Positions 13,200 through 26,829 of a stretch of 64,000 nt of DNA are shown piece after piece. The first letter of the stretch is position 1. Every line of letters begins with the position of its first letter. This DNA is from Ceratopteris richardii (taxonomy: Eukaryota; Streptophyta; Polypodiopsida; Polypodiales; Pteridaceae), in the NCBI GenBank assembly GCA_020310875.1, contig CM035444.1, positions 17,538,477-17,602,476 of the forward strand. The letters are read 5' to 3'. The notes beneath the pieces were generated by a model that had not been told where the DNA came from, did not search any database, and saw only the letters and a program-made list of their open reading frames with translations. The position numbers and the translations under genes were made by a program.

Positions 13200-16100
13200 T
13201 GAGCTTCACAAACTCAAGAGCAATGGACCCGTGTGGAAGTTTAGAATGATAAAAATACCTAATGGGCAAAGTCTTGTGGGGTACCATGAGTGGAGATGAT
13301 GCTGAACCTCAAATCAATGAAGCTACAACCACTGAAGTCCAAAGGAGGCAAGCAAAGTAATGGGAAGAGAGGAATAGGAGAGTCATGTTCCTCATTTCCA
13401 AAGTCATTACTAATGCCATGGTAGGGCATATTCAACATCGAGAAATATTATGCTTGGAAAGCTCTTGAAAGGATGTGACAAATATATAAGCTAGGAAACT
13501 TCAACTCAAGAATGAGTTGGATACAATCAAGAAAAGTTTGAGTCAATCCATAAGAAGATTAAGCACCAAATCTTCACCTCCAAAGCTTCAGAACTTCAAA
13601 CTCTAGCTTGCGAATTGTTCAAGAGTTGTGCCCACATGCTCTTTATATAGTATTGTGGTCCTCCATAAAGCAATAGCAAAAATCTTACGAAAAAAACTTA
13701 TCGCAAACTTGAAAAGCCATCATTGCAATTTTTCTGATTGATTTTTCTTTTTAACTTAAAAAATTACGATCGCTATATTTGGATTTATTTTTTAATTTTG
13801 ATCGCTGATTTTACAAATCACCAACTAACTCAATAACGATCAAGAATGTTATGTTGGTATTGTAAAGGCAACGAGGAATCATCTAGTTTCTAATACAATA
13901 CTAATGTGATTCTCTTCTTCTAGAATATTCATGAACATCGACTATGTTGTAATCATGGCCCAAGTTGCAGGCACTAGCTCTCAGGCAAGAACTAGCCAAC
14001 AAATGATAGATGTCGATGCTTTACCTATTTTGGAAGTACCCAAGGAGCAACCAGAGGGTCTGGTGCATTTGCAAATAATACCCATTCGGGATCCACCAAT
14101 GGGCCAGACAATTAGAGTCAATTAAATTCTCACTCATTTAATGAGATGGCCTAACCTCTTGGAGATGCAGCTTACATCTGGGAAGCTGAGATTGAGTTCA
14201 ATAATATATGGGGAAAATATCATTTCTTTATAAGAGAATTTGAGTAGTTGCAAAATGCAAAGGAATTCTAACGTGTATGGTGCAAGGCATGCCTAGCCAA
14301 ATACTTTAGTGCAAGGATACCAAAACCAAACGTCATGCACTGCTATTATCGCATCAACACACTACACCTAACAAGGATATGAGGGTCTCCAATACCTTTG
14401 TCATTTCATCCCTAACATGTGGAAACGAATTGAAGAAGTTTAGAATCACCAATAACTTAGTTTTGGAAGGTGTACCTATAAACAAAGAGATATTAGTACC
14501 AGATAGCATGAAGAATAGGAATGTAACCAAATTTAAAGATATGGTAGCCATGACCCCTAATATAGTTGTCCACCTTAGAATGTGTATGCAACATTTCACT
14601 TTTCCTAGGCAAAACAAGTTCACATAACACCATAAGAAAGTATGGTTTATCTCATACTTGGTTGATACTCAAAACTTGACCATCAATCTACAACATTGGA
14701 TCATTGAACAAATTCACACAACTAACAAGAAATGGCATTGCAAGACCATCCTTCATGGGTGTTGTGATCTTACATGTATTATTTATAGGTGCTTGAATTA
14801 TGACATCGTAAAAGAGCCCTATCATAGAACAGAGTTCAACAATTCAAATGTAGAAAGGCCTCTGCACCTCCATCCAAAAGAATGAGAGGGTCAATTCCAT
14901 GTGCCCAACCAAGAGGGGCCACATTGACTCCCAATATCTCTCCCGCACTAGAACAGGTAGGGATGTCCCTTCAAACATAGATTGCCAAGGAGAAGCATCG
15001 ATGGCCATCAACTCATAGTCCCACTTGTACCATCCAATTTAGAATTTCTTGGATGAATTGGTCTAGAAGAATTAGGAAATGTTGACTTTGAACAAATCCT
15101 ATGAGACATGGAAGTAGATTTTGAAGAAGAAGAGGAAACAAGTGACCATCAACAACACCAACAAGAAGAGGAGTGACATGACGAGAAATATCACAAACAC
15201 GACCAAGAGGATGAAGAAGACAAAGAGGACCAAGAAGATGAAGAAGCTGATGGTGCCCCTGCTTACACCGTGCAACTTCAAATATTATATGACACAATCT
15301 TAAGCATATAGGAAAGAGGGAGGTTGTCACTCCACACTTGATGAAGTCTTCTCTCCGATAGTCAAGATGACAAAAATTTAGGTGTTGCTTGGTTGAGATG
15401 CTAAGAGAGGATCTAGAATTGATCGATATGGATATAAAGAAAACAGTATTACATGGAGATCTACATGATGAGATTTAGATATAAAAAGTACATTATTACA
15501 TGGAGATCTACATGATGAGATGTAGATGGATCAACTAGGAGGGTTTGTAATTCTAATAAAAGAAAATCTAATTTTTGGAATGAAAAAGAACCTTTATGGT
15601 TCAGGTCAATCACCTAGAAAATGGTATCATAATTTCCATATAGTCCCGAAAAGTCATGTAAAGTAGTTAAGATCATTGTCTCTACACAAAGAAATGTATG
15701 AGTGGAAGCCTAACTTTCTTGGTTCTTCTATGTTGATAACATGCTAATTGCTAGTAATTCCTTCAAAGCTCTAACACACCTAAAATAATAGCTCAATTAG
15801 ACATTTGATATGAAAGATTTGGGTGTTTCCAAACACATAATTGGCATGTGTATTGTCTACAATATATTGAATTGGTGTATCTATCTATCATGGAGAGAGT
15901 ACATCTCCAAGTTTATTCATAATTTCCATATGGATGGAAGTAAGTATGTCAGAAATTCACCCTTGATACATATGAAGCTCACAAAGGATGATTAATCCGA
16001 ATTGGATGAGGACAAGAAACCAATGAGTAAGAACCCATGTCATTGTTCTAATAGAAATCTCAGGTATCCTATGGTAGCTAGAGATTGCAATTGCAATCAT

Positions 16101-16765
16101 AAGGTCAAAAATTACATGTCAAGATTTGGAACGAAATATTATAATGCTATCAAAATGATAATGTGATATTTGAATCCTACAAAGGATAGATGTTTCTACT
16201 TAGATAAAGGCAAATCATCTACTATTGGACATTTGGATTTTGATTATGCAAGCTGTTTGGATAGTCGTAAGCCCACATTTGGGTACATAATTTCATTTTC
16301 TAGGTAGCATGATCTCTTGGAAACATGGACACTAATACTACAATCTTTTTCTCAATTGCTAAACAGAATATGTGGCAACTAATGATGCATGCAAAAATGC
16401 CCTATGGTCGGTAATGATATGGGCATATCATTATGTATTGACATTGGTAAAGTGGTTGAGGATATGGGAATATCCCATTATGTATTAACATTGTTCAATG
16501 ATAACTAGAGCACAATCACATTGGTAAAGTATTTGGTCTATCATGCAAAATCCAAACACATCAAAGTGTGCTATCACTTGCATTCATGGATGTTTCTCCA
16601 ATTGGCAAATCATCCTTGAGAATGCCCATGTACATACAAGATAATGCACACCATCTATGTTTGATGACAACAACCTATTCTAGATCAATGATGTCCTTTT
16701 GGTTTTCAATTTCAATTTGAAAACATTTCTAATACTATTCTCTTCCATTCACATAAGTGGGAGGA
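13200..16765 (+). mobile_element. Ty1/copia relic H (heavily decayed)
   Basis: This is a plus-strand copia fossil with many breaks. A gag-like stretch at about 13205-13560 contains W-G-T-M-S-G-D and A-R-K-L-Q-L-K-N-E-L, in the order expected for copia gag. Reverse transcriptase traces lie at about 15415-16000 (IDMDIKKTVLHGDLHDEI, then MKDLGVSKHIIGM). RNase H traces lie at about 16195-16330 (DFDYASCLDSRKPTFGY). A purine-rich tract AAGTGGGAGGATG at about 16754-16766 suits a polypurine tract at the start of a 3' LTR that I cannot delimit. Integrase is not recognisable. The interval 13900-15340 does not look like copia and is listed separately. Confidence 0.6.
13900..15340 (+). other. Non-copia segment inside relic H, unrecognised
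   Basis: This lies between the gag-like and reverse-transcriptase-like parts of relic H but matches neither. One frame (13931-14125) reads as a 64-residue segment beginning MNIDYVVIMAQ, rich in Gln and Pro. Around 15106-15260 the plus strand is dense in GAA/GAG/GAC codons, giving strongly acidic runs (EEEEE, DEED). It could be a foreign insertion, a captured host fragment or a very decayed integrase region. I do not recognise it. Confidence 0.3.
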
Positions 16766-16769
16766 TGTA

Positions 16770-18279
16770 GCAATGTAGCATATACACATTCACATTACCC
16801 TTTGTCATTATTTTAGTCTCTCACAATCTATTATTGAAAATGTGCCCATGATAGAAAGGCCATATGATTGGATAAATGTGTAGTATTTTGTATAATATAT
16901 TCTAAAGGCAACAAAGCCCAACAACCAAGGAGTTTCTTATGATTTCTTGATATGTGAGAGAGGAAAGGGGCATTCCATCACATATTATGATCTTCTCCAT
17001 CATTACCTATTGGTAATATGTGCATTTTATCCCCCCCCCCTCTCTCCCCCCCTTTATCTTCAATCTTATATCACTATGAATCATCCTCATAGCTATATGA
17101 TTCCACAATCTGGTTAGTTCTACATTGAACATTGATTTTTGAGTTTTATCAAAAGCCAACAAGAGATTCCTAAAATTTATTTGATATCTCTCCCTAATCA
17201 TTCTTTGTATCTCTCCCTAAGATTCTTGTGATGTTTTCTCTATTAATATGAGGACTTTTGGGGAAAAAAATCATGAGCTTACATATGAAATGGAATAAAC
17301 TATGGAGAAGTGTTCTTTGACATGAGTAACATTAAAAAAATCCTTTTTTTATTTGTTTTAGAGGACTTTGAATATTCCTCGTTACTCCATGGAAAATTTT
17401 AAATCAACTTGAAAGAAAAACTATATATGTCAGTAGGCTTAGTATCTACATTGGCATAGACATATGCTATCGATCACAAGTTTGTTAAGATGGCATGACT
17501 ATCACCAAAGATTTTTGGTTCCCAAGAAACAATAAAAGCTCCCAAAAAAATTAAAGCTCTTTGATCCTTCGAACTACTCGTTTTGGGTTCAAATCAACTT
17601 ACAAAGACCATTGTTACAAGTGAACGGGCTATACTACAAGTGAATGGACTAAACATCCATGATACCTCCAGATGCTACAAAGGAGGGGAATATAACTAAA
17701 ATGTCAATAAGTTCTAGGTTTTATGAGGCCTCTCTATACATCCCAAAGTAGAGGCATGAAGTTCATTGAAAGAACAATAACTTACATGTTTTATTAATTG
17801 AAGGCTAGAGATAATATGAGAGTCACTATAGGGATTATTGAAAGCATGTGTAGCTCGCACTCACCCCAACAACATGCACACGACAACTTAGTAATAGAAA
17901 TATATTTTTAATTTTGATTAATCACTTATTTCAAAAAAAAAATATTTACAATTTTTGTATGAAATATTTCATATGTATGATCCACATCCACCCACACAAT
18001 AAGCTAGCCATCCAAACAACAATCTGGTCATCCCACAACGTACCCTTTAACATTCACCATAAGAGGAGTGATGGAGCCCTTCCCACAAAATATCCCTCAA
18101 CATTCACCATAAGAGGATATATGGAAGCCTCAAACCAATGCATCGAACAATTTTCTTCATAGAGTGATAAAAATATTCTTAAAAAGAAAAGTAAACTTTT
18201 CATATTGAATTTTCACACTTTTTTTTTTGGATTACAAATGTTTCATAAGCAAAACTCTAGTGTCTTTACCGTCAACTTG
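16770..18279. other. Intergenic or LTR-remnant stretch, no gene seen
   Basis: No coding feature is supported. The left part may be the LTR of relic H. A pyrimidine run (C10, then TCTCTC, then C8) lies at about 17029-17051. A two-unit 50-bp tandem repeat lies at 18031-18130. Confidence 0.35.
18031..18130. repeat. Tandem duplication, two 50-bp units
   Basis: Units 18031-18080 and 18081-18130 each begin TCCCACAA and share AACATTCACCATAAGAGGA. They differ at about ten positions. No function is evident. Confidence 0.75.
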
Positions 18280-18350
18280 CTTGAGAGTGATACAATTTTT
18301 TTTTCCATTTTTTGGAGTTTGGTCTTTAACCTGAATCTCACCACTACAAC
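18280..18350 (+). repeat. Direct repeat flanking element D, left copy
   Basis: This 71-bp stretch starts CTTGAGAGTGATACAA, runs through a T-rich tract and ends CCACTACAAC. It recurs on the far side of element D at 35731-35827, where it carries about 22 extra bases near its end. It ends 4 bp before the left LTR begins. It is much longer than the usual 5-bp LTR-element duplication. Confidence 0.8.
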
Positions 18351-18354
18351 CTTA

Positions 18355-19000
18355 TGTTAGATATACTCAATAATCCACCCTCAAGTAATCACAAATGATC
18401 CATGGTGCTCTAAGTTATAAGGCCCCCATTATGAGAAGGAGCCATTGCGAGAGCCCATATATTTGTGGAACTCTAAATTCCAAGTTAAATGAGGTCTATG
18501 TGTGAGCGTTGATGGTAATAGATGATCTTTGTGAGCCTAGCCATTAGGTTAGGTAGGGCATAAACTTCTGGGCTAGTGGGTTACCATTTAAGGCAAAAAT
18601 AAAGGCCTTGTGGCACTGTGGAGTTTCTCTATAGAATGTTAATGGGGGGAGTGTAGAGGGGGGCTTGTATTATCACTTTTTATATTTTACCAACTATTTT
18701 GTACCTCTCATTTATGTTTATTTATAATGACTCCTTTTAAAAGCTATATAAGCATGACCCAGGTTGAGCTTTATGGAGCATTGCGCACTAGTAAGCCCTT
18801 CATCTAGAGTTTGTCTAGATCACCATCTAAGCTCCACATTGGGAGCACATGGGTGGACAACACCATCATTGTAATTGTATTACTCTTGGCAATATGAGAA
18901 TTTGAGTTCTCTATCGCTCAGTCCACATCTATCTTTGTCTACGTTTTTCTCTCAACTCTGTCTATTGGCCTATTCCATTGTGCTATTATTTTTTCTTACA
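18355..19000 (+). repeat. Element D 5' LTR
   Basis: This 646-bp LTR begins TGTTAGATATACTC, ends TTCTTACA and is followed by the primer-binding site. It contains a TATA-like stretch (AAAAGCTATATAAGC) at about 18738-18752. It matches 35041-35736. Confidence 0.88.
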
Positions 19001-21190
19001 TTGTATCAAAGCCTAGTAGGCTTTGAGTGATGCAAAAGAAAAAATGCAGAGGTTGCAAAGGTTTCAACAACAAAAGAGAAAAGATGTCAAGCAATGCATC
19101 ATCATCTACAACTAGGAATCAAGGGGGGCCATCAATAGGAGTAGGTGGAGCATAGACATGAGCAACAATGATGTCGATCATCCCAACATTGCAAATACAA
19201 CCATTAGCCTTCATAGAAGGTAAACTTGATGGTACGAACTACACCCTGTGGAAGTTTAAAATCACTTTTATCCTTGATTCACATAAGCTTTTGAAGTCTG
19301 TTCTTGGGACTGATCGTGAGCCCCAAGAGACACCTGATCCAAATAATCTTGATCAAATGTTTCCTCCTAATCCCGATCTTCTACATGCTTGGAAATATAG
19401 AAATGCAAATGCACTCTGTGCTCTAGTTACAAGTACTACTAATAGTGTTCTGACTCTCATTCAACATACTACCAATGCATGTGAAGCATGGAACATATTG
19501 AAATCAATATGAAACTTGTAATCAGACACGGATTCAAAACTTTGAGCATCACCTCGTAGTAGGAAGATTTGTTGATGGGGAGACTGCAAAGGTGTTTATC
19601 ACTCACATAAAGAATCTACAAGATCAAATGGCGGGAGTAGGTGTATAAAGTCAAGTGAGGAGTTAGTTTGGCATTGTCTTCGAGTCTGTCCACCAAAGTT
19701 TGATGGTTTGGTAACTACTCTTAATACTCAAATCAGACCTCAACCACTAACTTTTGAAGAATTCAATGCCTTACTCATGGAGGAGGAGCTATGGCTCAAG
19801 GCAAGAAGTGGGGATAGCGAAGGAGATGCTACATTCACAACAAATGTCAAAGGAGGCAAAGCAGACTTTTCAAAAGATGGAGACAAAAAGAAGAATGACA
19901 AAAAGAAGTTCAAGGGAGAGTGTTTCCACTACAAGAAGAAAGGCCATAAAATTCAAGAGTGTCACATCAAAAAGGCAGAAGAGAAGAATGGTTGTTCAAA
20001 ACATGGCAAGGGCAAGGAGTCTACCAACACTACAAAAATAGAGCTTGAGTTATTTGTTATGATAGAGGAGGTATGCTGCTCGATTGAAGATTCAAACAAA
20101 TGACTCACGGGTGTTGGAAAGTGGTGCCTCTTGTCATATGATGAGCAAAAAAGACATTTACAATTCCCTACAACCTTTAAAGGAACCCATCATAGTAAAG
20201 GTAGCCAAAATTGCAAGATATCCAACAGAGGGTGAAGGTATGGTTTCTTTCATCAACTCTAATGGGGATGTTGAAAAGCTTTCAAATGTGTTGTATGTTC
20301 CACAAATCAAAACAAAATCTACTTTCAATAGCTTCTATAACTGATCAAGGTCATCAAGTATCTTTTAATAAGACAATAGCTAAGATTATGGATAGTAACA
20401 ACAATGTTGTTGGGACTGGCATAAGAAGGAACAACCTATATGAGTTGTTTGCTCTTAGAACCACTACAAGTGTGAGCACAAGTAAGTTATGGCATGAGAG
20501 ATTCGGCCACATCGGATACCCTATACTAAAGGAGATGCATCGTAGGGGTATGGTTGCACACCTACCATCGATTCCAAAAATGAAGGAACCATGTGAAGCT
20601 TGCATGATGGGCAAGCAATAGAGGAAGGCATTTCCACAAGAAAGCAAGAACAAAGCAAGATATCCTCTAGAGTTGGTGCATGCTGATTTGTGTGGAAAAA
20701 TGCCTACAAAAGCCTTGGGTAGATCTTCCTACTTCATGTTACTTGTCAACGCCTATAACAAGAATATGTGGGTGTACTTCCTTGGAAATAAGGCTCAAGC
20801 TTTTGGTAAGTTTAAAGAGTCGCTTCAACTTGTTGAAACTGAAACAGTGAAGAAGATGAAGAAATTCAGGATAGACAACAGCGGTGAGTTCACATCAATA
20901 GAGTTTGAAGATTTTTGCAAGAGTAAAGAAATCAAGCATCAATCAGAGTGGCACATAGCTCTCAACAGAACGGTGTTGCAGAACATTGGAATCAAACCAT
21001 CACGGAGATGGTAAGGTGCATGTTGAAGGGAAAGGGTTTGCCTAATCAATTTTGGGCAGAGGTTATCAACACTGCTATGTACATCTTGAATCAAAGCTAC
21101 ACCAAGGCACTTGATGGGAAGACTCCACAAGAGGCCTACAATGGTAAAAAGCCATATGTTTCCCATTTTAGAGTATTTGGAAGTTGCAAT

Positions 21191-21420
21191 TGTTGGAGAT
21201 AGATGTCTGCGGAAGCACGCGAACAACACAAGGAAGAAGAAGAAGCTTGGAGCACAACACACAAGACTGAATGTATTACTAGAGAATGTACAAAGATAAG
21301 TAGCCCATTAGGGCAATAGGCGTATATACAAGCCGGGGGAAAAAAACCTCCTAAAGAGGGAAAAAAGTGCCCCGACGGTCCTAGTGTGTTCACACACATC
21401 ACTACCTAAATATATCAACA
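21191..21420 (-). repeat. Element C 3' LTR
   Basis: This 230-bp LTR starts TGTTGGAG and ends ATATCAACA on the plus strand. It is bordered on the right by the polypurine tract AATCCCCCTGGG (plus-strand view). Confidence 0.93.
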
Positions 21421-24400
21421 AATCCCCCTGGGAGTGATGCGGTGAACAAGTAGCTGGCACTCATGTATAAGGAAGTTCCAAGCTATGTGGAAATCACTCC
21501 ACAAAAGGAAGTAAGCCCAAAGCTTTGCGGAAAGCTTCAAACTTCTCCCTAGGCAGAGCCTTCGTGAAAAGGTCTGCAATGTTCTCTTGCATGGGCACAT
21601 ATGCCAAGCTAATCTCCCTAGCAGAGAACCTCTCCTTGACATAGTGATAATGCACCTCAATGTGCTTAGTGCGAGCATGGAACACAAGGTTCCTCGCAAT
21701 TGCCAATGCGCTCTGACTGTCAGTGAAGATGGTGGTGGCAGAAGACTGACCAACACCCAAATCAGCCATAAGGCGTCTGAGCCAAACACACTCAACAGTA
21801 GCTGTGAAAGCTGCCCTATACTCAGCCTCAAAACTGGAAGTGGCCACAGTAGGCTGCTTCTTGCTCAACCAAGATATACACGAGCTACCAAGCATGAAGC
21901 AAAAGCCACTAGTGGACACACGAGTGTCATAGCAACCAGCCCAATCTGAGTCAGAAAAAGCATGCAAATCTGGCGGTAGTGATCCCTCCTTGGGATAAAA
22001 CAACCCAAGTAGCCAAGTACCACTCAAGTAGCGAAAGATGCGCTTAACCGCCTTCCAATGTGTGACTCCTGGGCAATGCATAAACCTGCTCATCTGTGAG
22101 ACAACAAACTGAATATCTGGTCGAGTAATGCATAAGTAAATCAAGCATCCAACAGCCTGCTGATAGAGAACAACATCAAATGCATCTCCAGCATCATGAA
22201 GACTCAATCGTAAACCTATCTCCATAGGAGTGGCAATAGGCTTACAGTCTTCAAGGCCAAAATGCTGCAATAATGTGTCAATATATTTCGTTTGACACAA
22301 AGCCATTCCACCATCAACTTGCATAAACTGAATGCCCAAATAGTGATGCAAATGCCCAAAATCAGACATCTCAAATGAGGCATGCAAATCAGCCTTGAAA
22401 TCAGCAATATGCTTCTCAATAGGACCAGTGAGCAGCATGTCATCAACATAGACAACAATGATTAGAAGTACATCATTAGCATGCTTAACATATAAGGTGC
22501 TTTCAGTTGGACTGTTCTCAAAACCATGTGCAACCAGATAGGCATGTATCTTCTCATACCAAGCACGTGGTGCTTGCTTTAAACCATATAATGCCTTCTT
22601 TAACCTGCACACTTGGTTTTCATGCCCTTTCTGTACACTTCTTCATGCAAGTCACCATTAAGAAATGTTGTTTTTATGTCCAACTGATGTACATTCCAAC
22701 CATGATGGGCTGCAAGTGCACAAATGCTCCGAACAGTAGTCATACGACATGTAGGTGCAAAGGTCTCATCAAAATCAATGCCTCTTTCCTGTGCATAACC
22801 CTTTGCAACAAGCCTAGCATTATACCTGTCAATTGTACCATCAGGTTTACGCTTCAGCTTGTATACCCACTTAGTGCCAATGGCCTTCTTGCCAGGAGGC
22901 AAGTCACATAAAGACCATGTACCATTCTTCATTATAGCATCATATTCAGATTGCATGGCAGCCATCCAATTTTCTAAATTTTGTGCTTCATCAAAAGAAA
23001 CAGGCTCATTCTCATCACAGAGACTAGACACAGCCATAGCATAGCAATCTGATGCAAAGGAGGCACTATGAGAGCCTGAACGAGTACGATATGACAAAGG
23101 TGCATCTAATTTGCTGTCACACAAAGTCTGCACCAGCCATTTTGGCATAGTTTTTGCCTGCTCAATATCAGCTCTCTCATCAACAAGTGCATCATGTAAA
23201 TCTGCATCAGAAATAGAATGACCTACATCATCATATGAAACCTGCAAAGGTTGAGAAGTTGCCTCATTAGGACTAGCACTAGACTGTCCACCTGTAAAAA
23301 GAGGCATCAACGTATCATACATGTCTTTGGAGCTAACAAATGTCTCCTTAGTACATGAAAGCAATGGCTGAATAGCATCTTCCACAAAGACAACATCACG
23401 GCTAACCAGAATGCGTTTAGTCTGTGGATGATACAGACGATAGCCTTTACTTTCAGAATTGTACCCAACAAAAATACATTTTACTGCCTTATCATCCAGT
23501 TTTCTGCGATGTTGTTCAGGCATTAATGCATATGCCAAACAACCAAAAACACGCAGATGAGCAAAAGATGTCTTGCGGTCATGCCAAGCCTCAAGCCAGA
23601 AACTATGTGGTAAAGCCTGACTCTTGACCATGCACCTCGCCATCTCCATGAGAAACCTGTTCTTCCGTTCAGCAACTCCATTCTATTGAGGTGTATACGG
23701 CACTGTACACTGGTGTTTTATCCCACGTTCAGCCAGAAATGCATTAAAGTCAGAAGACATATATTCCCCCCCTCGATCAGAACGGAGGGTGCCCATTTTA
23801 CATGCTGACAGATTTTCAACCAAAACCAAAAAACTGTTTAAAGCACATGAACACTTCGGACTTTGCTTTGAGTGGATATACCCATGCATGCCTGGAAAAA
23901 TCATCAATGAAAGTCACGAAGTAAAGGTAATTTCCAAAAGAGGGTGTCTGCATAGGACCACAGACATCACTATGTACAAGTTGCAATTTCTGTGTAGCCC
24001 GAACTAAACCATCTTTTGGAAAGGAGGAACGCTACATTTTGCCCAAAATACAGCCTTCACGAACATGTTTTCCAGGTGCCTCAAGCTTGGGCAAAGAAGA
24101 CACCATATCAGATTTCTGCAGGCATAACAAACTAGCAAAATTCAGATGACCAAAGCGTGCATGCCAAAGCTTTGCATCTGACATAGCCTGAGAATCATGA
24201 ACTGCACATGCCGAATCATTCACAGACCTTTCATAGTCTATGAGCTTATACAGCCCACGACATAAAATGCCAGAAGCAATAATAACATCGCCATTTGACA
24301 GATCATGAACTGTACATCTGTCATCAACAAATTTCACAACCAAGCCAATCTTGGCTAATGCAAAAAGTGATAACAGATTCTTCTTGATCCCTGGCACAAA

Positions 24401-26017
24401 TAAAGCATCTGACAAGGTGAAAGAACTACCATCAGCAGTAGTCAGAATGATCTTACCAACTCCCTTAACAGGATAAGAGGAGTTGTTGGCGCATGTGACA
24501 GTATTCCCTATAGGGGCAGGCTCGAGTGAAGAGAAGAAACTGCGCTGTGAGGTAATATGTTTGGTTGCCCCACTGTCAAAGTACCAAACATCTGAGTCGA
24601 CTGCAGACATGGACTGCTCATGAGAAGATGGGTCAAAACTGCAAACAGTAGTAAACGCCCATTCTTCTTCCTGCACAAGATTAGTAGACTCTGTTTTTGG
24701 TGTAGAGGCTTCTGCAACAACCATTCCAGCCTCCTTTTTCTTTGCCTCTTTTGCAGCCAGTTTTGGACAGTTCTTTATGATATGATCATTCCCTTTACAG
24801 TACTTGCAAAACAATTTCTGCTTTTCTGATTTCTTCTCATCTTTATCCTGGTTCTTCGAATGTGCACCATTTGCAGATTTCTGCTTACTAGTAAAAGAGC
24901 TCCATTTTCCTTTGCCCTTCTGACTAGCCAGGAAAGCTTGATCTGCAACACGCACAATGGACCTCTTCTGCTTGGACTGATCTTCCTGCAACAGAACAGA
25001 GACTAACTCCTCAAATGATAAGGCATTCCGATTGCCTTTCATCATCAACCGAAGAGTAGAAGCAAAACTCTGATATGAATCAGGAAGACCATTCCGAACG
25101 GTCTACACAAGTGAGCTATCTGGTATAACCTCATCAGCAGAAATCAATTGTTCCTTCAAATCTTTGATCTTCGTTAAGAAACTGTCCATAGAATCACCTT
25201 CATTCATGTGCTCACTCTCCAACTGTTTTCGGAGGTAAGCAACACGAGCCTCATTCTTAGCTTGGTATGATGTGGTAAGTGTATCCCAAGCATCCCTAGT
25301 TGTTCTGCAAGAGCGAATATGAGGAATAATGGCACGTTTGACAGACAAAGCTATCAATGCATGTGCCTGGCATCTTTGCCATCCCAACGAATTTGCTCTG
25401 CAGTAGGTGCAACAGAAACAGCAGCACGAACAGGAATTTGTGGAATATCATCTTCAACACCATCTTCATCAGCTCCAGCACCTGTATTTGCAGTACCTGT
25501 AGTTACAGGTGTAACAGGACGTCTTTCAACACCCTGCACAATGGTCCACAATCCTTTTGCAACCAAAACATGTCGCATCATATAAGCCCATAATGGGTAG
25601 TTGGTACCATCCAACTTATCCTCAACAGCCAACATACGGAATACATCACTGCTTTCAGCCATGGCCGATGACTAAAATACCTTGATGCAGAGAATTGACT
25701 GTATCTCAAAAAGTTGAACAGAACTGCCCACACGAGTTCTACTAGACCTATAGCAGACTTTGAGACGCTTATACTGGCGGACAAAAATTGGTATATACCT
25801 TTGGCACAAAAAGATGAAATAGCCTGCACAAGCGCTACGATAGTGCGTTCGGAGACCGAAACAAGCTCAGATCGTGATTTCGGCACCACAAAGCGAAGAT
25901 GTTTTGATCTCTGAAACACCCTGAGTATGCTCACCAAATTTCATGTGAATCTGAGACTGCAAACAGAGGAATGTCGACGGCGCCCTAGATGAAGCGACGA
26001 CCTGCTCTGATACCAAT

Positions 26018-26247
26018 TGTTGGAGATAGATGTCTACGGAAGCACGTGAACAGCACAAGGAAGAAGAAGAAGCTCGGAGCACAACACACAAGACTAAATG
26101 TATTACTAGAGAATGTACAAAGATAAGTAGCCCATTAGGGCAATAGGCGTATATACAAGCCGGGGGAAAAAAACCTCCTAAAGAGGGAAAAAAGTGCCCC
26201 GATGGTCCTAGTGTGTTCACACACATCACTACTTAAATATATCAACA
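26018..26247 (-). repeat. Element C 5' LTR
   Basis: This 230-bp copy differs from 21191-21420 at about seven positions. The primer-binding site lies two bases to its left, at 26004-26015. Confidence 0.93.
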
Positions 26248-26795
26248 GCAACAATGTTACCACAGGACTAGCTCATGAATGAATGAGTACTCACCTCCCA
26301 ACCATATGCCTCTATATATAGCTGCTTAAATCAATGAGGACCACAAATGTAACTAAAGTCCACAAGTGCATGTGCAATCTCCTCCACTCCTTTGATACCT
26401 TCCACTAGAGTCCACTAGTGGTTGGATTTAGCTTTTCCAAAACTTTAGTACCTTCCACTAGAGTCCACTAGTGGTGATTGTACTCACCACTCGAGTTAAG
26501 TCTCTCTAGACTCAAGTTAACTCACATTAACTCGAGGTAGAAGGCTCTAGAGCTTCTTGGGCAAAAGTCTCTCCCCATGCTCCCCATGGGGTTTCAACCC
26601 AAGATCTCCCCCTTCACAACCTTGAGACTTAACCACTATGCTAAGTGGATTACTGGTTTATGAGAGCACATGAACTTCCACTTGAGTCTATTCTTGAGAT
26701 CTTTGGTCCTACACATGAGTGACCAAACAATGTCCGATTTCAGATCTGTTTGAAGCGACTGGACCCTTAGACCATAGACTTACTGGGGTAATAAA
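26248..26795 (-). repeat. tRNA-box repeat, copy 2
   Basis: Read on the minus strand, this repeat has an A-box-like region near 26632-26643 (AGCATAGTGGTTAAG) and a B-box-like region near 26591-26600 (GGGTTGAAAC). The spacing is the same as in the other copies. The body carries two copies of a CCACTAGTGG/ACTCTAGTGG motif. About 120 bp upstream of the A box (down to CTAAGGGTCCAGTCGC) is shared with copy 3 but not copy 1. It begins exactly where element C ends, so C inserted at its edge. Confidence 0.6.
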
Positions 26796-26829
26796 AAAAT
26801 AAAATCAATGGAAATACTTTCCCATTTAC

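Larger units (their letters stand above)
21191..26247 (-). mobile_element. Ty1/copia LTR retrotransposon C (same family as E)
   Basis: This is a 5057-bp minus-strand copia element with 230-bp LTRs at 21191-21420 and 26018-26247. Parts in reading order are: primer-binding site 26004-26015 (perfect TGGTATCAGAGC); gag about 25660-25000; zinc knuckle about 24830-24780 (CKYCKGNDHIIKNC); protease about 24580 (WYFDSGATKH); integrase about 24200-23450; reverse transcriptase about 22900-22400 (YVDDMLLTG); RNase H about 21950-21520; polypurine tract about 21421-21432. The flanks GCAAT (21186-21190) and GCAAC (26248-26252) are a target duplication with one mismatch. The LTRs differ at 7 of 230 sites by eye, so it is fairly recent but older than E. 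Broken, with around five breaks. Its left edge lies in the integrase part of D. Confidence 0.95.

Noticed and set aside
26018-26247. Solo LTR
   Set aside because: It pairs with 21191-21420 around a complete set of copia domains and has a primer-binding site, so it is an end of element C.
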